DNA of 64,000 nucleotides from Trichomonas vaginalis G3 (lineage: Eukaryota > Parabasalia > Trichomonadida > Trichomonadidae): NCBI RefSeq assembly GCF_026262505.1, contig NC_067205.1:434001-498000 (forward strand), given 5' to 3'. Both the position numbers and the translations under genes were made by a program. Position 1 is the stretch's first letter; each line of letters starts with the position of its first letter. The notes under the pieces were generated by a model. That model worked only from the letters and a program-made list of their open reading frames with translations. It was not told the origin of the DNA and searched no databases. This document shows positions 40,737 through 49,700 of this stretch, in pieces.

Positions 40737-41179
40737 ATGTCAGTCGAAGCAAAAACATTCACGAACAAATCTAATGGTGAAACATTCACAAAAGGCACTT
40801 ATAACGGTATTGAAGTCTTACGTAGAGACAAGGATGGTTACATTAATGCAACAAAGATGGCAAGAGAAGCAGGAAAGTTAAACCATTTAAACAGATTTCT
40901 CAATAGTGCTAAAATGCAGGAAATTCTTGAGTTTTGGTTGAAAGAATACGGTCGAGCCAAAAGTGGCTCAACCTCAAAACAAGCATTTTATGAGCTTACT
41001 AAGGGCGTTATGAATGAATTCAAAGGTATTTACATACATGCTGACCTCGTTCATTTTGTTGCTGAATGGTGCTCTGTAAAGTATGCATTTTATTCAAAGA
41101 TATTATGGACTCCATAGACAAGAAAGTTCATGAGAAGTTAGATGAAGAAGAACTCGAAGATTACAGTGGAGAATGCTAA
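40737..41179 (+). pseudogene. KilA-N domain protein, frameshifted near its end
   Basis: About 127 residues in the first frame, starting MSVEAKTF. They hold a KilA-N DNA-binding domain: GIEVLRRDKDGYINATKMAR, LNRFLNS, then GIYIHADLVHFVAEWCSVKY. Here KilA-N domains of large DNA viruses normally continue with the K-V-x-x-I-(M/L) helix; in this copy the text runs into TGGACTCCATAG. A second frame from about 41098 gives the expected helix (DIMDSIDKKVHEKL) and ends at 41179. So the gene is broken by a small indel. KilA-N proteins are found in phages, poxviruses and mimiviruses and probably regulate transcription or bind viral DNA. Confidence 0.75.
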
Positions 41180-41403
41180 ACCTTTGTTCGAAGAAGAAGT
41201 TGGGAAAATGTGTGAAAAAACAATTAGAACATGAACGTGAGATATGTTATGGTTATAGAGATTCTCCATACGAACTAGACCAATGGGAACAAGAAGATTT
41301 AAAGAGAGAATTTAGAGAATATGAACTCGCTAAGATAGCATTTGAAGCTGCAGAAAAGAAGTTAAAAGTTTGGGGTCGTTTTGTAAAAAAATATTGTGAG
41401 TAA
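41173..41403 (+). CDS. small charged Polinton protein
   Basis: A 76-residue protein, helical and charged, ending ...EKKLKVWGRFVKKYCE. Its last third resembles the small protein at 44943-45086 (YEKFIHWGIVVKYPYED), so a small gene family may exist in the accessory region. The start is uncertain; it overlaps the KilA-N gene end by 7 bases. Confidence 0.45.
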   Translation: MLNLCSKKKLGKCVKKQLEHEREICYGYRDSPYELDQWEQEDLKREFREYELAKIAFEAAEKKLKVWGRFVKKYCE

Positions 41404-41454
41404 ATGAACCATTTATTTTTATTGAATTCACCAAAAAATATAATTTAGGTGAAG

Positions 41455-41470
41455 AGGTGAGATCTCACCT
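41455..41470. repeat. palindrome AGGTGAGATCTCACCT, copy 3
   Basis: Perfect copy, orientation as copies 1 and 2 (TTAGGTGAAG left, GTTTTTTCACC right), between the 76-residue gene and the 321-residue gene. Confidence 0.9.
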
Positions 41471-41491
41471 GTTTTTTCACCTCACTTCTAA

Positions 41492-41576
41492 CCTCTTGAA
41501 TTTTCATGAATTTCCTTAAGACAGAAAAAATAAAGTTAGTTTTATTTTTTTTATTTTTTTATTTTGTATAAAAGAT
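41492..41576 (+). promoter_or_regulatory. T-rich promoter module (copy B)
   Basis: Repeats the module at 40650 almost base for base (TTGAATTTTCATGAATTTCC, GACAGAAAAAATAAAG, T-run, TTTTGTATAAAAGAT), directly before the ATG at 41577. Confidence 0.65.
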
Positions 41577-42542
41577 ATGATTTCAACAATCGGCACAACA
41601 ACAATTCAAGCCGCGAACGGCGGGACTCTGTCCACAACAACAGCACCAAACTCGTTAGTCATGAATCCTACGTCAATGTTAGTAGAGATGAAAAACTTCA
41701 TTCCTTCTTCATATACTTTTGAAACAGAAATCCAGAAGATAAAGCAAGAACTTTTAACAAGTAATTTAGACTGTAGTGCGAAAGATGAAGAAAATGAAGA
41801 ATATCTTTATGAAATGCAGGACATTATTGACCATTTACCCAAATTGCCTGAAATCCAACAACAAAAACTCACTATTCCTGAATTCGACGAAATTGAAGTG
41901 AAACCAACTGACTCAGTAGAAATAAAGAAGTTCATACGTAAAGTAAATTATGAATTCCTTGGTTTTCATTGCAACCATAAGGTTATGGACAAAGATTGCG
42001 ACATGGTATATAAAAACATTTCTGACATATATAAATCTGAGGAGTTTAAGACTTACGATAACTTTGTTTCATTAGTTGCAAAATGTGTTTGGGAAATAAG
42101 AGATAAAGATAGAAGAGGCAAAGTATGGAACGAACAAATAAGACCCGCTATGTTTGAGATGAAGAAAACCATTGACGCCTTAGTTGTTTTAGCTGGTTTT
42201 ATTTCAATGTATAACGCAAAAATGAACCCGCAATGTTCTAAATGTAAGGCAGCAATTAGGAAATATAACTACTCAGTCAAAGAGATAGAAAGAATGAGAA
42301 ACGACTATGCAGACTTAAAGAAAGAAGCAGAAAAGCCAGCAGAAGATAAAATGAACATGTTAGAATTTCTGAACAAAAACTATCCAACAGCAGAAGATTT
42401 CCTTCTATCTGACGTCAAGAAGAAGTATAAAGAGACTTTCGGTATTGTTAAAACTTTTGACATACTGACAGAAGAAATAGAAGCTACGAAATTGTTTAGG
42501 ATTTCAAATATACATCGTACAATTCATGTAAAACGCTTGTGA
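41577..42542 (+). CDS. unknown 321-residue Polinton protein
   Basis: A helical, charged protein with a Thr/Ser-rich head (STIGTTTIQAANGGTLSTTT) and a Cys pair (NPQCSKCKAAIRKY) near residue 215. Other cysteines are scattered. No family is recognised. It is flanked by copies 3 and 4 of the palindrome in opposite orientation, as if the gene were a cassette. Confidence 0.6.
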   Translation: MISTIGTTTIQAANGGTLSTTTAPNSLVMNPTSMLVEMKNFIPSSYTFETEIQKIKQELLTSNLDCSAKDEENEEYLYEMQDIIDHLPKLPEIQQQKLTIPEFDEIEVKPTDSVEIKKFIRKVNYEFLGFHCNHKVMDKDCDMVYKNISDIYKSEEFKTYDNFVSLVAKCVWEIRDKDRRGKVWNEQIRPAMFEMKKTIDALVVLAGFISMYNAKMNPQCSKCKAAIRKYNYSVKEIERMRNDYADLKKEAEKPAEDKMNMLEFLNKNYPTAEDFLLSDVKKKYKETFGIVKTFDILTEEIEATKLFRISNIHRTIHVKRL

Positions 42543-42574
42543 AAAAACTGGGGTGAAAAAAGAGGTGAAAAAAC

Positions 42575-42590
42575 AGGTGAGATCTCACCT
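42575..42590. repeat. palindrome AGGTGAGATCTCACCT, copy 4
   Basis: Perfect copy in the opposite orientation (GGTGAAAAAAC left, CTTCACCTAA right). The right side runs straight into TTATTTTTGCTTTAATTAAA and the ATG at 42623. Confidence 0.9.
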
Positions 42591-42622
42591 CTTCACCTAA
42601 ACATTATTTTTGCTTTAATTAA

Positions 42623-43072
42623 ATGCTTTCCGGAAACGTCGATGAAAATCATATGGACAAATTATATGAAAAAATTAATAATGATTACCCCTCATTAACC
42701 AGGGAAATGACGGATTCTATAGTTCGTAAATTCGATGAAATACAGGATATGTGGTTCGACAGATTCGACATGAACGATAAGGAAAAGAGAAAGAACGATA
42801 ACAATTTACTTACTAAAAGAATCCTAAAATCTAAAATAGGTGAAGCTTCAACATTTAACACAGTACATAACTTTTACACCGCTGTTTATATTTTCAATAA
42901 TTTATTTAACGATGAACGAGAAAGAAAAAGTATGTTTAACGGAAGAAATGAATATGATTTTATCCTTTGTGCTGTTCGGGATGTTGACATGAAACTAAAG
43001 AAAATATTCTTATTACAAGATGACACGGTTGAAGATGAAGTCAATGAGTTTTTAAATCGTGATTTTAAATGA
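42623..43072 (+). CDS. unknown 149-residue Polinton protein
   Basis: A helical, charged protein (begins MLSGNVDENHMDKLYEKINN). No domain is recognised. It stands between palindrome copies 4 and 5, which have the same orientation. TTATTTTTG precedes the start by about 15 bases. Confidence 0.55.
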   Translation: MLSGNVDENHMDKLYEKINNDYPSLTREMTDSIVRKFDEIQDMWFDRFDMNDKEKRKNDNNLLTKRILKSKIGEASTFNTVHNFYTAVYIFNNLFNDERERKSMFNGRNEYDFILCAVRDVDMKLKKIFLLQDDTVEDEVNEFLNRDFK

Positions 43073-43137
43073 AATTGATGAAGTTATGACCGAATGTTAT
43101 AAAAAGTTCAAGGGGTGAAAAAACTGGGTGAAAAAAC

Positions 43138-43153
43138 AGGTGAGATCTCACCT
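43138..43153. repeat. palindrome AGGTGAGATCTCACCT, copy 5
   Basis: Perfect copy, orientation as copy 4, followed by CTTCACCTAAATTATATTTT and then a non-coding stretch rather than a plus-strand gene. Confidence 0.9.
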
Positions 43154-43272
43154 CTTCACCTAAATTATATTTTTGTTCAAAGCTTCCACGAGAGAAAAGA
43201 TTCCTCATTCGCTAAGGATTCCAAAAATGAAAAAATCATTGATTTCGGCTGAGAAAAAACAGCAAAACCCTT

Positions 43273-43345
43273 CTTCCACGGGAACAAAGAAATAAAGAAG
43301 AAATAAAGAAGAAATAAAGTAAATTTTTATTTATTCCCGTGGAAG
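43273..43345. repeat. 12-bp perfect inverted repeat around an AAGAAATAAAG array
   Basis: CTTCCACGGGAA (43273-43284) and TTCCCGTGGAAG (43334-43345) are perfectly inverted, with about 50 bases between them that include a short tandem repeat of AAATAAAGAAG. As RNA it would form a stable stem. Confidence 0.7.
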
Positions 43346-43410
43346 ATAGAGCACTTTTATGACACTTTTTATTCACGACAAACAAGACAAACAAAGAAAA
43401 TAAGAAAATA

Positions 43411-43484
43411 CGGCGCTGTCGCGGTTCGAACCACAGACTCTGACCCCTCCATAACACCACCTTAGACCACTGTGCTACGTAGCC
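43411..43484 (-). other. tRNA-like sequence with A and B boxes (degenerate)
   Basis: On the minus strand a 74-base stretch has a perfect A box (TAGCACAGTGGTCTA) and a B box (GGTTCGAACC) at normal tRNA spacing, and GGC at the 5' side facing GCC at the 3' side. The acceptor, anticodon and T stems do not pair properly, so it is not a working tRNA. A TTTT follows at once on the minus strand. It may be a tRNA-derived relic or a Pol III promoter inside the Polinton. A minus-strand ORF across it is probably spurious. Confidence 0.4.
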
Positions 43485-43525
43485 TGTCGACATAAGATTT
43501 TATAAATTGCATATTTGACGTAAAT

Positions 43526-43901
43526 TTATTTCCATCTAGCTTCCCACCGCATAAGATATTCATACGTGTTTGTAAGACATTCATTAAAATTCTTTTCTAT
43601 TGCATCTAATCTTGCGTTATTTTTTTCAATAGCTTGTCTGTATTCTTCATCATCTCCAGCAGTGTTTGGGTCTTCACGTTTAAAATATTCATTGTTAACC
43701 AATTTTTTATCTACAAATTTTATTAGTGTTTGATTCACTTCGTTATGATAACGGTCATATTCTTTCAATACGTAAGTGAAGACAAAATCGTACCGTACCT
43801 TCAATCTTAAAGCTTAAAGAACTTTCAACACAGTTTTGAGGGTCTGTCAGTGCGTCAATGAGATAGTATTCGAAGTCAGTCAATAATCTTTTTAAAGTCA
43901 T
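43526..43901 (-). pseudogene. unknown Polinton protein, frameshifted
   Basis: The minus-strand frame to 43804 (92 residues, helical and acidic, ending RWEARWK) has no ATG, its first codon being TTG. A second frame from an ATG at 43901 gives about 38 residues (MTLKRLLTDFEYYLIDAL) that run into it near 43795. So the gene probably covers both, with one small indel. No family is recognised. Confidence 0.45.
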
Positions 43902-44011
43902 TTCATACAGGATAAAATTTAATGTTGTGAAGAAATAGTGTTTATCTCAGAAAAAATAACGCTAATTTTATTTTTATTTATTTTTTTATTTTGTATGTAA
44001 AGACAGTAGTA

Positions 44012-44829
44012 ATGACAACATCAGAGAACACAACAACTGCTATAGTTCATGAAGCCATAAATGAAGAATATGAGTACATACAGTTTAACAAACAACTCCG
44101 TCTCATTCGTTCGGTCAAAGACGATATGTACCAAATGCAAAGTATTTTGACAGCATGTTTGCTCCAGACACAAACACGCAGACGACTGGTTCAGAAACCA
44201 AAGCACACAAGAACTTTTGAGTGAAATTTCTCTAGACCGACCTTTTCCGGCCATGCATAAAACACATGAAAATCGTAAAAATTTGCCAATAAATTTAAGA
44301 GGTTGGTATGTACATAGACTTCTTGTAAATGCTGTTGCAATGTGGGCTTCTCCTCGTTATGCATGGCATGTTTACAGACTTCTTGACGAAATTCATAGAC
44401 AAGAACGTGAAGAGCTAGAGAAACAAGCTTGAATCCAAAGACAAAAGCATACAGAAAAGAATACCACGTTCGGTACCAAAAGGAAAGGAAAAGAACTATA
44501 AGTATATGATTTATACTGAAGAGATGGAAAATGAAGAAGACAGAGATATGGTTATGTTGCATTTAGTTAGAAGAAACAACAAGAGCTTTTACGACCTTGC
44601 TAAGATTTACAAATCTGACAGAAATTGGTTCTATCGCGAAAACTTACCGATTTCAATGACCCCAAATGAAGATGTGAAACAAATAGTTCAAGATACGTTA
44701 CCTCAAACACACTATAATATTAAAGGTTGTACAATTCTTACCTTCAAAGAAGACTTACCGCTACTGAAAGAAAAAATAACAGAGAGTATTTCGATAACTT
44801 CAAAGAGGAAGAATGAAAATCTAAGCTAA
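44012..44829 (+). pseudogene. KilA-N/Bro-like protein broken into three frames
   Basis: Three successive open stretches, 44012-44224, about 44217-44432 and about 44433-44829, lie in three different frames and fit one gene of about 270 codons. The middle piece has GWYVHRLLVNAVAMWASPRY, the pattern of the C-terminal half of KilA-N/antirepressor domains (x-YVHxxL-x-AMWxSPxYA). The last piece begins in RIPRSVPKGKEKNYKYMIY and resembles the C-terminal domain that follows KilA-N in some large-virus proteins. Frame changes are near 44215 and 44430. A T-rich promoter module precedes it. Confidence 0.55.
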
Positions 44830-44869
44830 TTTTATTTTTTTTATAAAATTTTATCTCATATGAAAGAAC

Positions 44870-45086
44870 ATGAATTTAGAATATTCGGAACTCATGACAG
44901 AAGAGGAGAACGAAACAGCATGTAAAAGATTATGCAAAATTTATGAAGACATACAAAGCATTTAAACAATATCTAAATGCTTCTAAAGATTATGCAAAAT
45001 TTCTGAAGGTATATAAAGCTTATGAAAAAGCGTATGAAAAGTTTATACATTGGGGAATTGTTGTAAAATATCCATATGAAGACTAA
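44870..45086 (+). pseudogene. small Polinton gene, two frames with an internal duplication
   Basis: An ORF at 44870-44965 (31 residues) and another at 44943-45086 (47 residues) overlap. Around them AAAGATTATGCAAAATTT occurs twice, about 60 bases apart. The second ORF ends YEKFIHWGIVVKYPYED, similar to the end of the protein at 41173-41403. It is probably one small gene disturbed by a duplication or indel. Confidence 0.35.
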
Positions 45087-45103
45087 CCAAAATATATTTT
45101 TGC

Positions 45104-45576
45104 TTAAATAGCTTCAGGGTCAATTTCTTCAACCATTTCACTTCCTTCGTCAATGTCAATTGAAGCTTCTTCAACCTTTGGTAAGAATTTCTGTATAACA
45201 TCTTTGTTCGTTATTGTCTTCAGAGATGAAGGATAATATTTCACATTTGTTTCACCTTCTTATATTCTTTCTGTTCGGAAAGATTCATAGCAATACTGAA
45301 GAAGTCAATGTTAGAGTTCTTTATAACAGTATAATGAGTATCTTTGACATTCACGAAGAAACTCTTTTGTTTCAAAACTACTGCTAACTCTTGTGAAGTA
45401 TAACGTTTGCGGTCAATGACGATAGCTAATGGTCTGACATACTGACCAAACTTAGATTCTTTCACAAACTTCTTGTTAAAGATAACATTAACGTTTGAAG
45501 CACCATTGAACTCATTCTTGATGGCATTAGCGAGAGCATTGTATGAAAAGAACTTGCAATCTTGCATGTGTTTCAT
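45104..45576 (-). pseudogene. unknown Polinton protein, frameshifted near its end
   Basis: The first 111 residues (begin MKHMQDCKFFSYNALANAI) run from the ATG at 45576 to a stop at 45241. A second minus-strand frame from about 45250 continues with protein-like acidic text (NKDVIQKFLPKVEEASIDID) to a TAA at 45104. One small indel near 45245 would join them. It is preceded by ATATTTTTATTATAATG, the element's promoter-like context. No family is recognised. Confidence 0.5.
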
Positions 45577-45909
45577 TATAATAAAAATATTAAATTATTT
45601 TGAAAAATAACTTAAAAAAAATCTAATCTAATTTTTTCAAAAATATTTTTTTTATTTCCTACTAAAGATGTATCGGAAGTTGTCTAAGTTAGAACACTCG
45701 GAAATAAAAAACTTCTTACAGAAGCTAACTAGATGTTGCAAAGCATTACGCAACAAACAAAAAGCACTCGCTGACTTCATTAAAGACTATAATGGTGCAA
45801 TAAGTTATGATAGAATTCATGATTCATTAATAACAAAACTTTCCTTTAAATGACGTTGCTATTGACTTATATCATAGACGTTCAATACCTCATGAAGTAA
45901 GAAGAAGAA

Positions 45910-46140
45910 ATGTTTGACATAACAAATGCAAACGTTGGTCATACTCGTAAAGCTCTTTCACATGATGTTCGTCAAGAAATGTTTGACATAACAAATGCAA
46001 ACGTTGGTCATACTCGTAAAGCTCTTTCAATGATGTTCGTCAAGAATGTTTGACATAACAAATGCAAACGTTGGTCATACTCGTAAAGCTCTTTCACATG
46101 ATGTTCGTCAAGAAGATGTTTGACATAACAAATGCAAACG
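45910..46140 (+). repeat. four-copy 69-bp tandem repeat in the polymerase gene
   Basis: Units start at ATGTTTGACATAAC at 45910, 45979, 46046 and 46116, with spacings 69, 67 and 70. The first unit is in phase (23 codons). The later units carry single-base losses or gains at their junctions, so no single frame passes through. Confidence 0.85.
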
Positions 46141-46919
46141 TTGGTGAAACAAGAAGAAGAGACGACACACTGAAACAACAGAGAAGAGAGATGTTTAGAG
46201 CGCTATAGAACAAGTTCGCAAAGCTAACGATGTCATTCGTTCCATTGACGACAAACCAAAAGAAGGTGAGAGATGGTTAAAGAAAGATGAAGAGAATAGG
46301 AAGAGAAATGTGAAGTCAGGCAATAGACTCATTGACTTTAACATCGAAGCTTTAGATGAACCAAACAGAGACTACTTACACAAAACATTTCGGTAAGGTT
46401 TTCATGAGACTCTTAGAGAAAATTAAAATAAACTCACAACAGAGATGGATGGTATGTTATAAACTTGGTGGAAAGTATGAATGTTCTACGTTAAACCTCA
46501 ATAATATTGGAACACATTACTACATCAGCTCTTGAAGGAGAACTTTATATCAGAGATAGAAGCAAATGCTGCAGGTATTGTTGAAAATGCACTATGACTT
46601 CTTCTTGACAAACATAAAGAATCTTACCGAAATAAAGATGTATGATTTAACAGAATATGAAGGCTTAACGATGTCAGATGTAAAGAAAGGCAAACCAAAA
46701 AAGAGACCATATAGAGATGAAAGCACACTGACAAATGACCAGAAAGCCATTTTGGAAGCTCTTAAGCAAACAGGAAACCCAGCACTTATAGAAAGCTTTT
46801 GGAAAGATAATGGTGAAAAGAAGTTTTATAAGAAGAGAAGCGGTCAGTTCTGGAAGTATCTTTGCACATTACCTATAAATCTTGAACGCTACCAAATCTT
46901 CAATGAACTGAACAAAAGA

Positions 46920-47220
46920 ACTGCAACACTTATGACAGAAGACAATTGTTTCGTTTATGCTTGCATTCAGGCTGGAGTAGATGGAGAGACTATTGACCAC
47001 ATGAGAGAAGTCATTCGTGTTAGAGACTTTCCTCAAAGTAAAGTACAAGAAATTTCTGACGCAACAGGTATAGCATTTAATGTTACCATTGGTTATTTCA
47101 ATGACTCAAGACATAATGAAATAAAGAGATACATACCAAAAGAATGTGAAACTGTTCGAACTATTGACTTACTTCTTGTTGAAGACCACTACATGCTAAA
47201 CGAAAGATTACCAATGACAA
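46920..47220 (+). other. OTU-like cysteine-protease-type domain within the polymerase gene
   Basis: Around the Cys codon at 46947-46949 the protein reads TEDNCFVYACIQAG, like the DGNCLFRA loop of OTU proteases. About 80 residues later IDLLLVEDHYML (His codon 47187-47189) resembles the closing H-Y strand. The spacing and order fit an OTU-type fold, but this is a pattern match by eye. Confidence 0.4.
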
Positions 47221-49615
47221 CATATTTCATTCGCAACTATATAGAAATTCTCAAAGCTTGTGGTGGAATGAACATTGAGAACAGATGAAATATATTACAA
47301 AGAGAGAGAATAAATATGTAGTTCGTTATGATAGAACAACACCGTATGGATGTTATGAAAACATTGTGGGAGTGCAAATATTTCGAACCTATTTCTTATG
47401 GAGAACTTTTCACATATACGACTGACTTATATAAACAGAACCTTGCACCATTTAAAGATTTGACATATGCTCCAAAGTATTGTGTACAACTGAAGAAGAA
47501 AGCAGAGTCAAAAGAAGTAAATAAAAATAAGTGCAAGTTCATTCCTGAGCACGTTTTCTTTGCTGACTTTGAGTGTAGTACAGATGGCTTTCATAAAGCT
47601 TTTAACATATGTTACGACAATGAAGATGGTTCAGTGAGTGAAAGCATTTGGGGTCAGAACTGTGCAACAGAATTTTTGGAACGACTTCCTGACAAGAGTT
47701 TAATATATTTCCATAACCTCAGTTATGATATAAACTTCATCTTAAGACACATGACAGAAGTGAAAGGAACTCCCATCATTAAAGGTTCACGAACAATGCA
47801 AATAACTGGCTTATATAAAGGAAGGGCAATTATTATAAAAGACTCTTACAGTGTTATAAATAAGAAGCTTAAACTATTTCCTGCTATGTTTAACTTACAA
47901 ACAGGACCGAAAGAAGTATTTCCATATAACTACTACAGCAGTGTTTTGTTAGCAAATGACAACAGAACTGGTGTCATTTCTGAAGCATGTAAGTTTCCGG
48001 ATGCAGATACGTTCATGAAGAACATAGATTCCATCAAAGGTTGCAGAATAGATGAGAACCACTTCGACTTAGAAAAGTATAGCACATTTTATTGCAAACA
48101 AGATGTAAGAATTTTAAGAGAAGGTTTTGTTAAGTTCCGCAATGACATATTGAAAGAATTTGATTTAAACGTTTATGACTACGTTAGTATTTGTTCTATT
48201 GCTAACAAATTGTTTGAGAACAGAGTGTACTTCCCGAATGGAAATTTATATGACCTCTCAAATAAACCAAGAGAATTTATTTCGAGATGTATTCAAGGTG
48301 GAAGATGTATGTTGTCAGATAACATTAAACAAAAGAGCGAAAAGAAACTCATTGCTGATTTCGACGCTGTTTCATTATATCCATCCGCTATAGCAAGACT
48401 TTATACTTTAGAAGGTATTCCAAAGGTTATGAAGAAAGAAATGTTAAGCACAGAGTATCTCATGAGACATTTATTTGATGACGACCAAAAGGAACCCATT
48501 GGTGAAAAGTTTATGTCTGGCTTCTTTGTTCTCATTAAGATAACAGAGATTGGAATACATAGACACTTTCCTTTAATAGTTTGTGACCCTGAACTAAATC
48601 CAGAACTTAATGTTCCCAGAAGTTCAAACACTTGCTGTTTAATGTATGTTGACCATATAACATTACAAGACCTCATAAAATATCAAGGTGTCAAATGTGA
48701 AGTGTTGCAAGGATACTATTACGATGGAAACAGAGATATTAGAATAAGAGATGAAGTAAAGAAGTTGTTTGAGTTAAGGTTAAAGTATAAGAAAGAAGGA
48801 AATCCTTTGCAAGAAAATATAAAGCTCATTCTGAACAGTATTTATGGCAAAACTATTCTATCTCCTATTGAGTCAAAAATAACCATAGTAAATGACAAAG
48901 ATGCTATAAGATATGCCATCAGAAACTACAACCATATAGTGAAGTTCGAAGGTTTGGATGGTTCAGATAAAACTATTTTCAAGCTAACGAAAAGTATTTG
49001 CAGACACTTTAACTTCTGTCCACTTGGTGTTAACATTCTGTCTATGTCGAAGAGAATAATGTGTGAAGTATTCTGTACTGCTGAGGACTTAGGAATGGAC
49101 ATCTTTTATAGCGATACCGACAGTATGCATCTCTACAATGAAGATATCCCTCGTTTAGCTGAAGAGTTTGAGAAACGTTATGGAAGAGTTCTCATTGGTA
49201 AAAACCTTGGTCAATTTCATAGCGACTTTGCAGAAATCAACACCTGGAAAACAAAGTTTAGCATACAAGTCAATATTTTGTGGAAAGAAGACTTACATAG
49301 ACTTACTCACGAATGATTTAAATGAAGTTGCATTTCACTGCAGAATGAAAGGCGTGAAGCAAGATGTTATTGCTTTAACCGCTAATGAAATGTTTCCTGA
49401 CTCTGTTCAGTGTTTCTATGATGAAGATAAAGGTTTAATGGTTCCGCAAGGAAAATTTGACAAAGACTCTGAGTTCAGTGTTATGAAGTTATATAAAGCA
49501 CTTTATGACGGTCAAGAGATTGGATTTGACTTATGTAAGTCTTCTACCTTGCTTTGCTGAAAAGTTTAACTTTTCTATTCAGACTAAAACAAGCTTTATT
49601 CGTAAGTTGAAGTTC

Positions 49616-49700
49616 TGAGGTCATTTATTTTTGTCAGCAATGAGGTCATTCGTGATAAAAATAAGCCGCTAGCGGCAAGGGCGAAGCCCATGAGGTCATT
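49616..49700. terminator. convergent 3' region with two hairpins and a triple repeat
   Basis: Between the convergent ends of polymerase and minor capsid B lie three copies of TGAGGTCATT (49616, 49641, 49691), a perfect 12-bp palindrome GCCGCTAGCGGC (49665-49676) and a GGGC-GAA-GCCC hairpin (49679-49689). These GC-rich hairpins in AT-rich DNA may separate the two transcripts. Confidence 0.5.

Larger units (their letters stand above)
45668..49618 (+). pseudogene. Polinton family B DNA polymerase (protein-primed type), multiple frameshifts
   Basis: About 1,310 codons in several frames. 45668-45853 gives a helical head. 45910-46140 holds four copies of a 69-bp repeat (MFDITNANVGHTRKALSHDV). 46566-47285 contains an OTU-like domain (DNCFVYA, DHYML). 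From 47328 comes the polymerase: exonuclease motifs FADFECS, HNLSYD and YCKQDV; palm motif A DAVSLYPSA, motif B LILNSIYGK, motif C YSDTDS. The C-terminal part continues in other frames (49168-49558, then to TGA at 49618). Frame changes lie at about 45855, in and after the repeat array, near 47285-47350, 49250 and 49540. All catalytic motifs are intact, so the damage is recent or technical. It would replicate the element by protein priming. Confidence 0.85.

Noticed and set aside
43236-43493. 85-residue minus-strand ORF
   Set aside because: It translates the tRNA-like sequence and the inverted repeat; coding is unlikely.
48175-48676. ORFs in other frames within the polymerase
   Set aside because: Shadows of the polymerase frame, which carries the conserved motifs.
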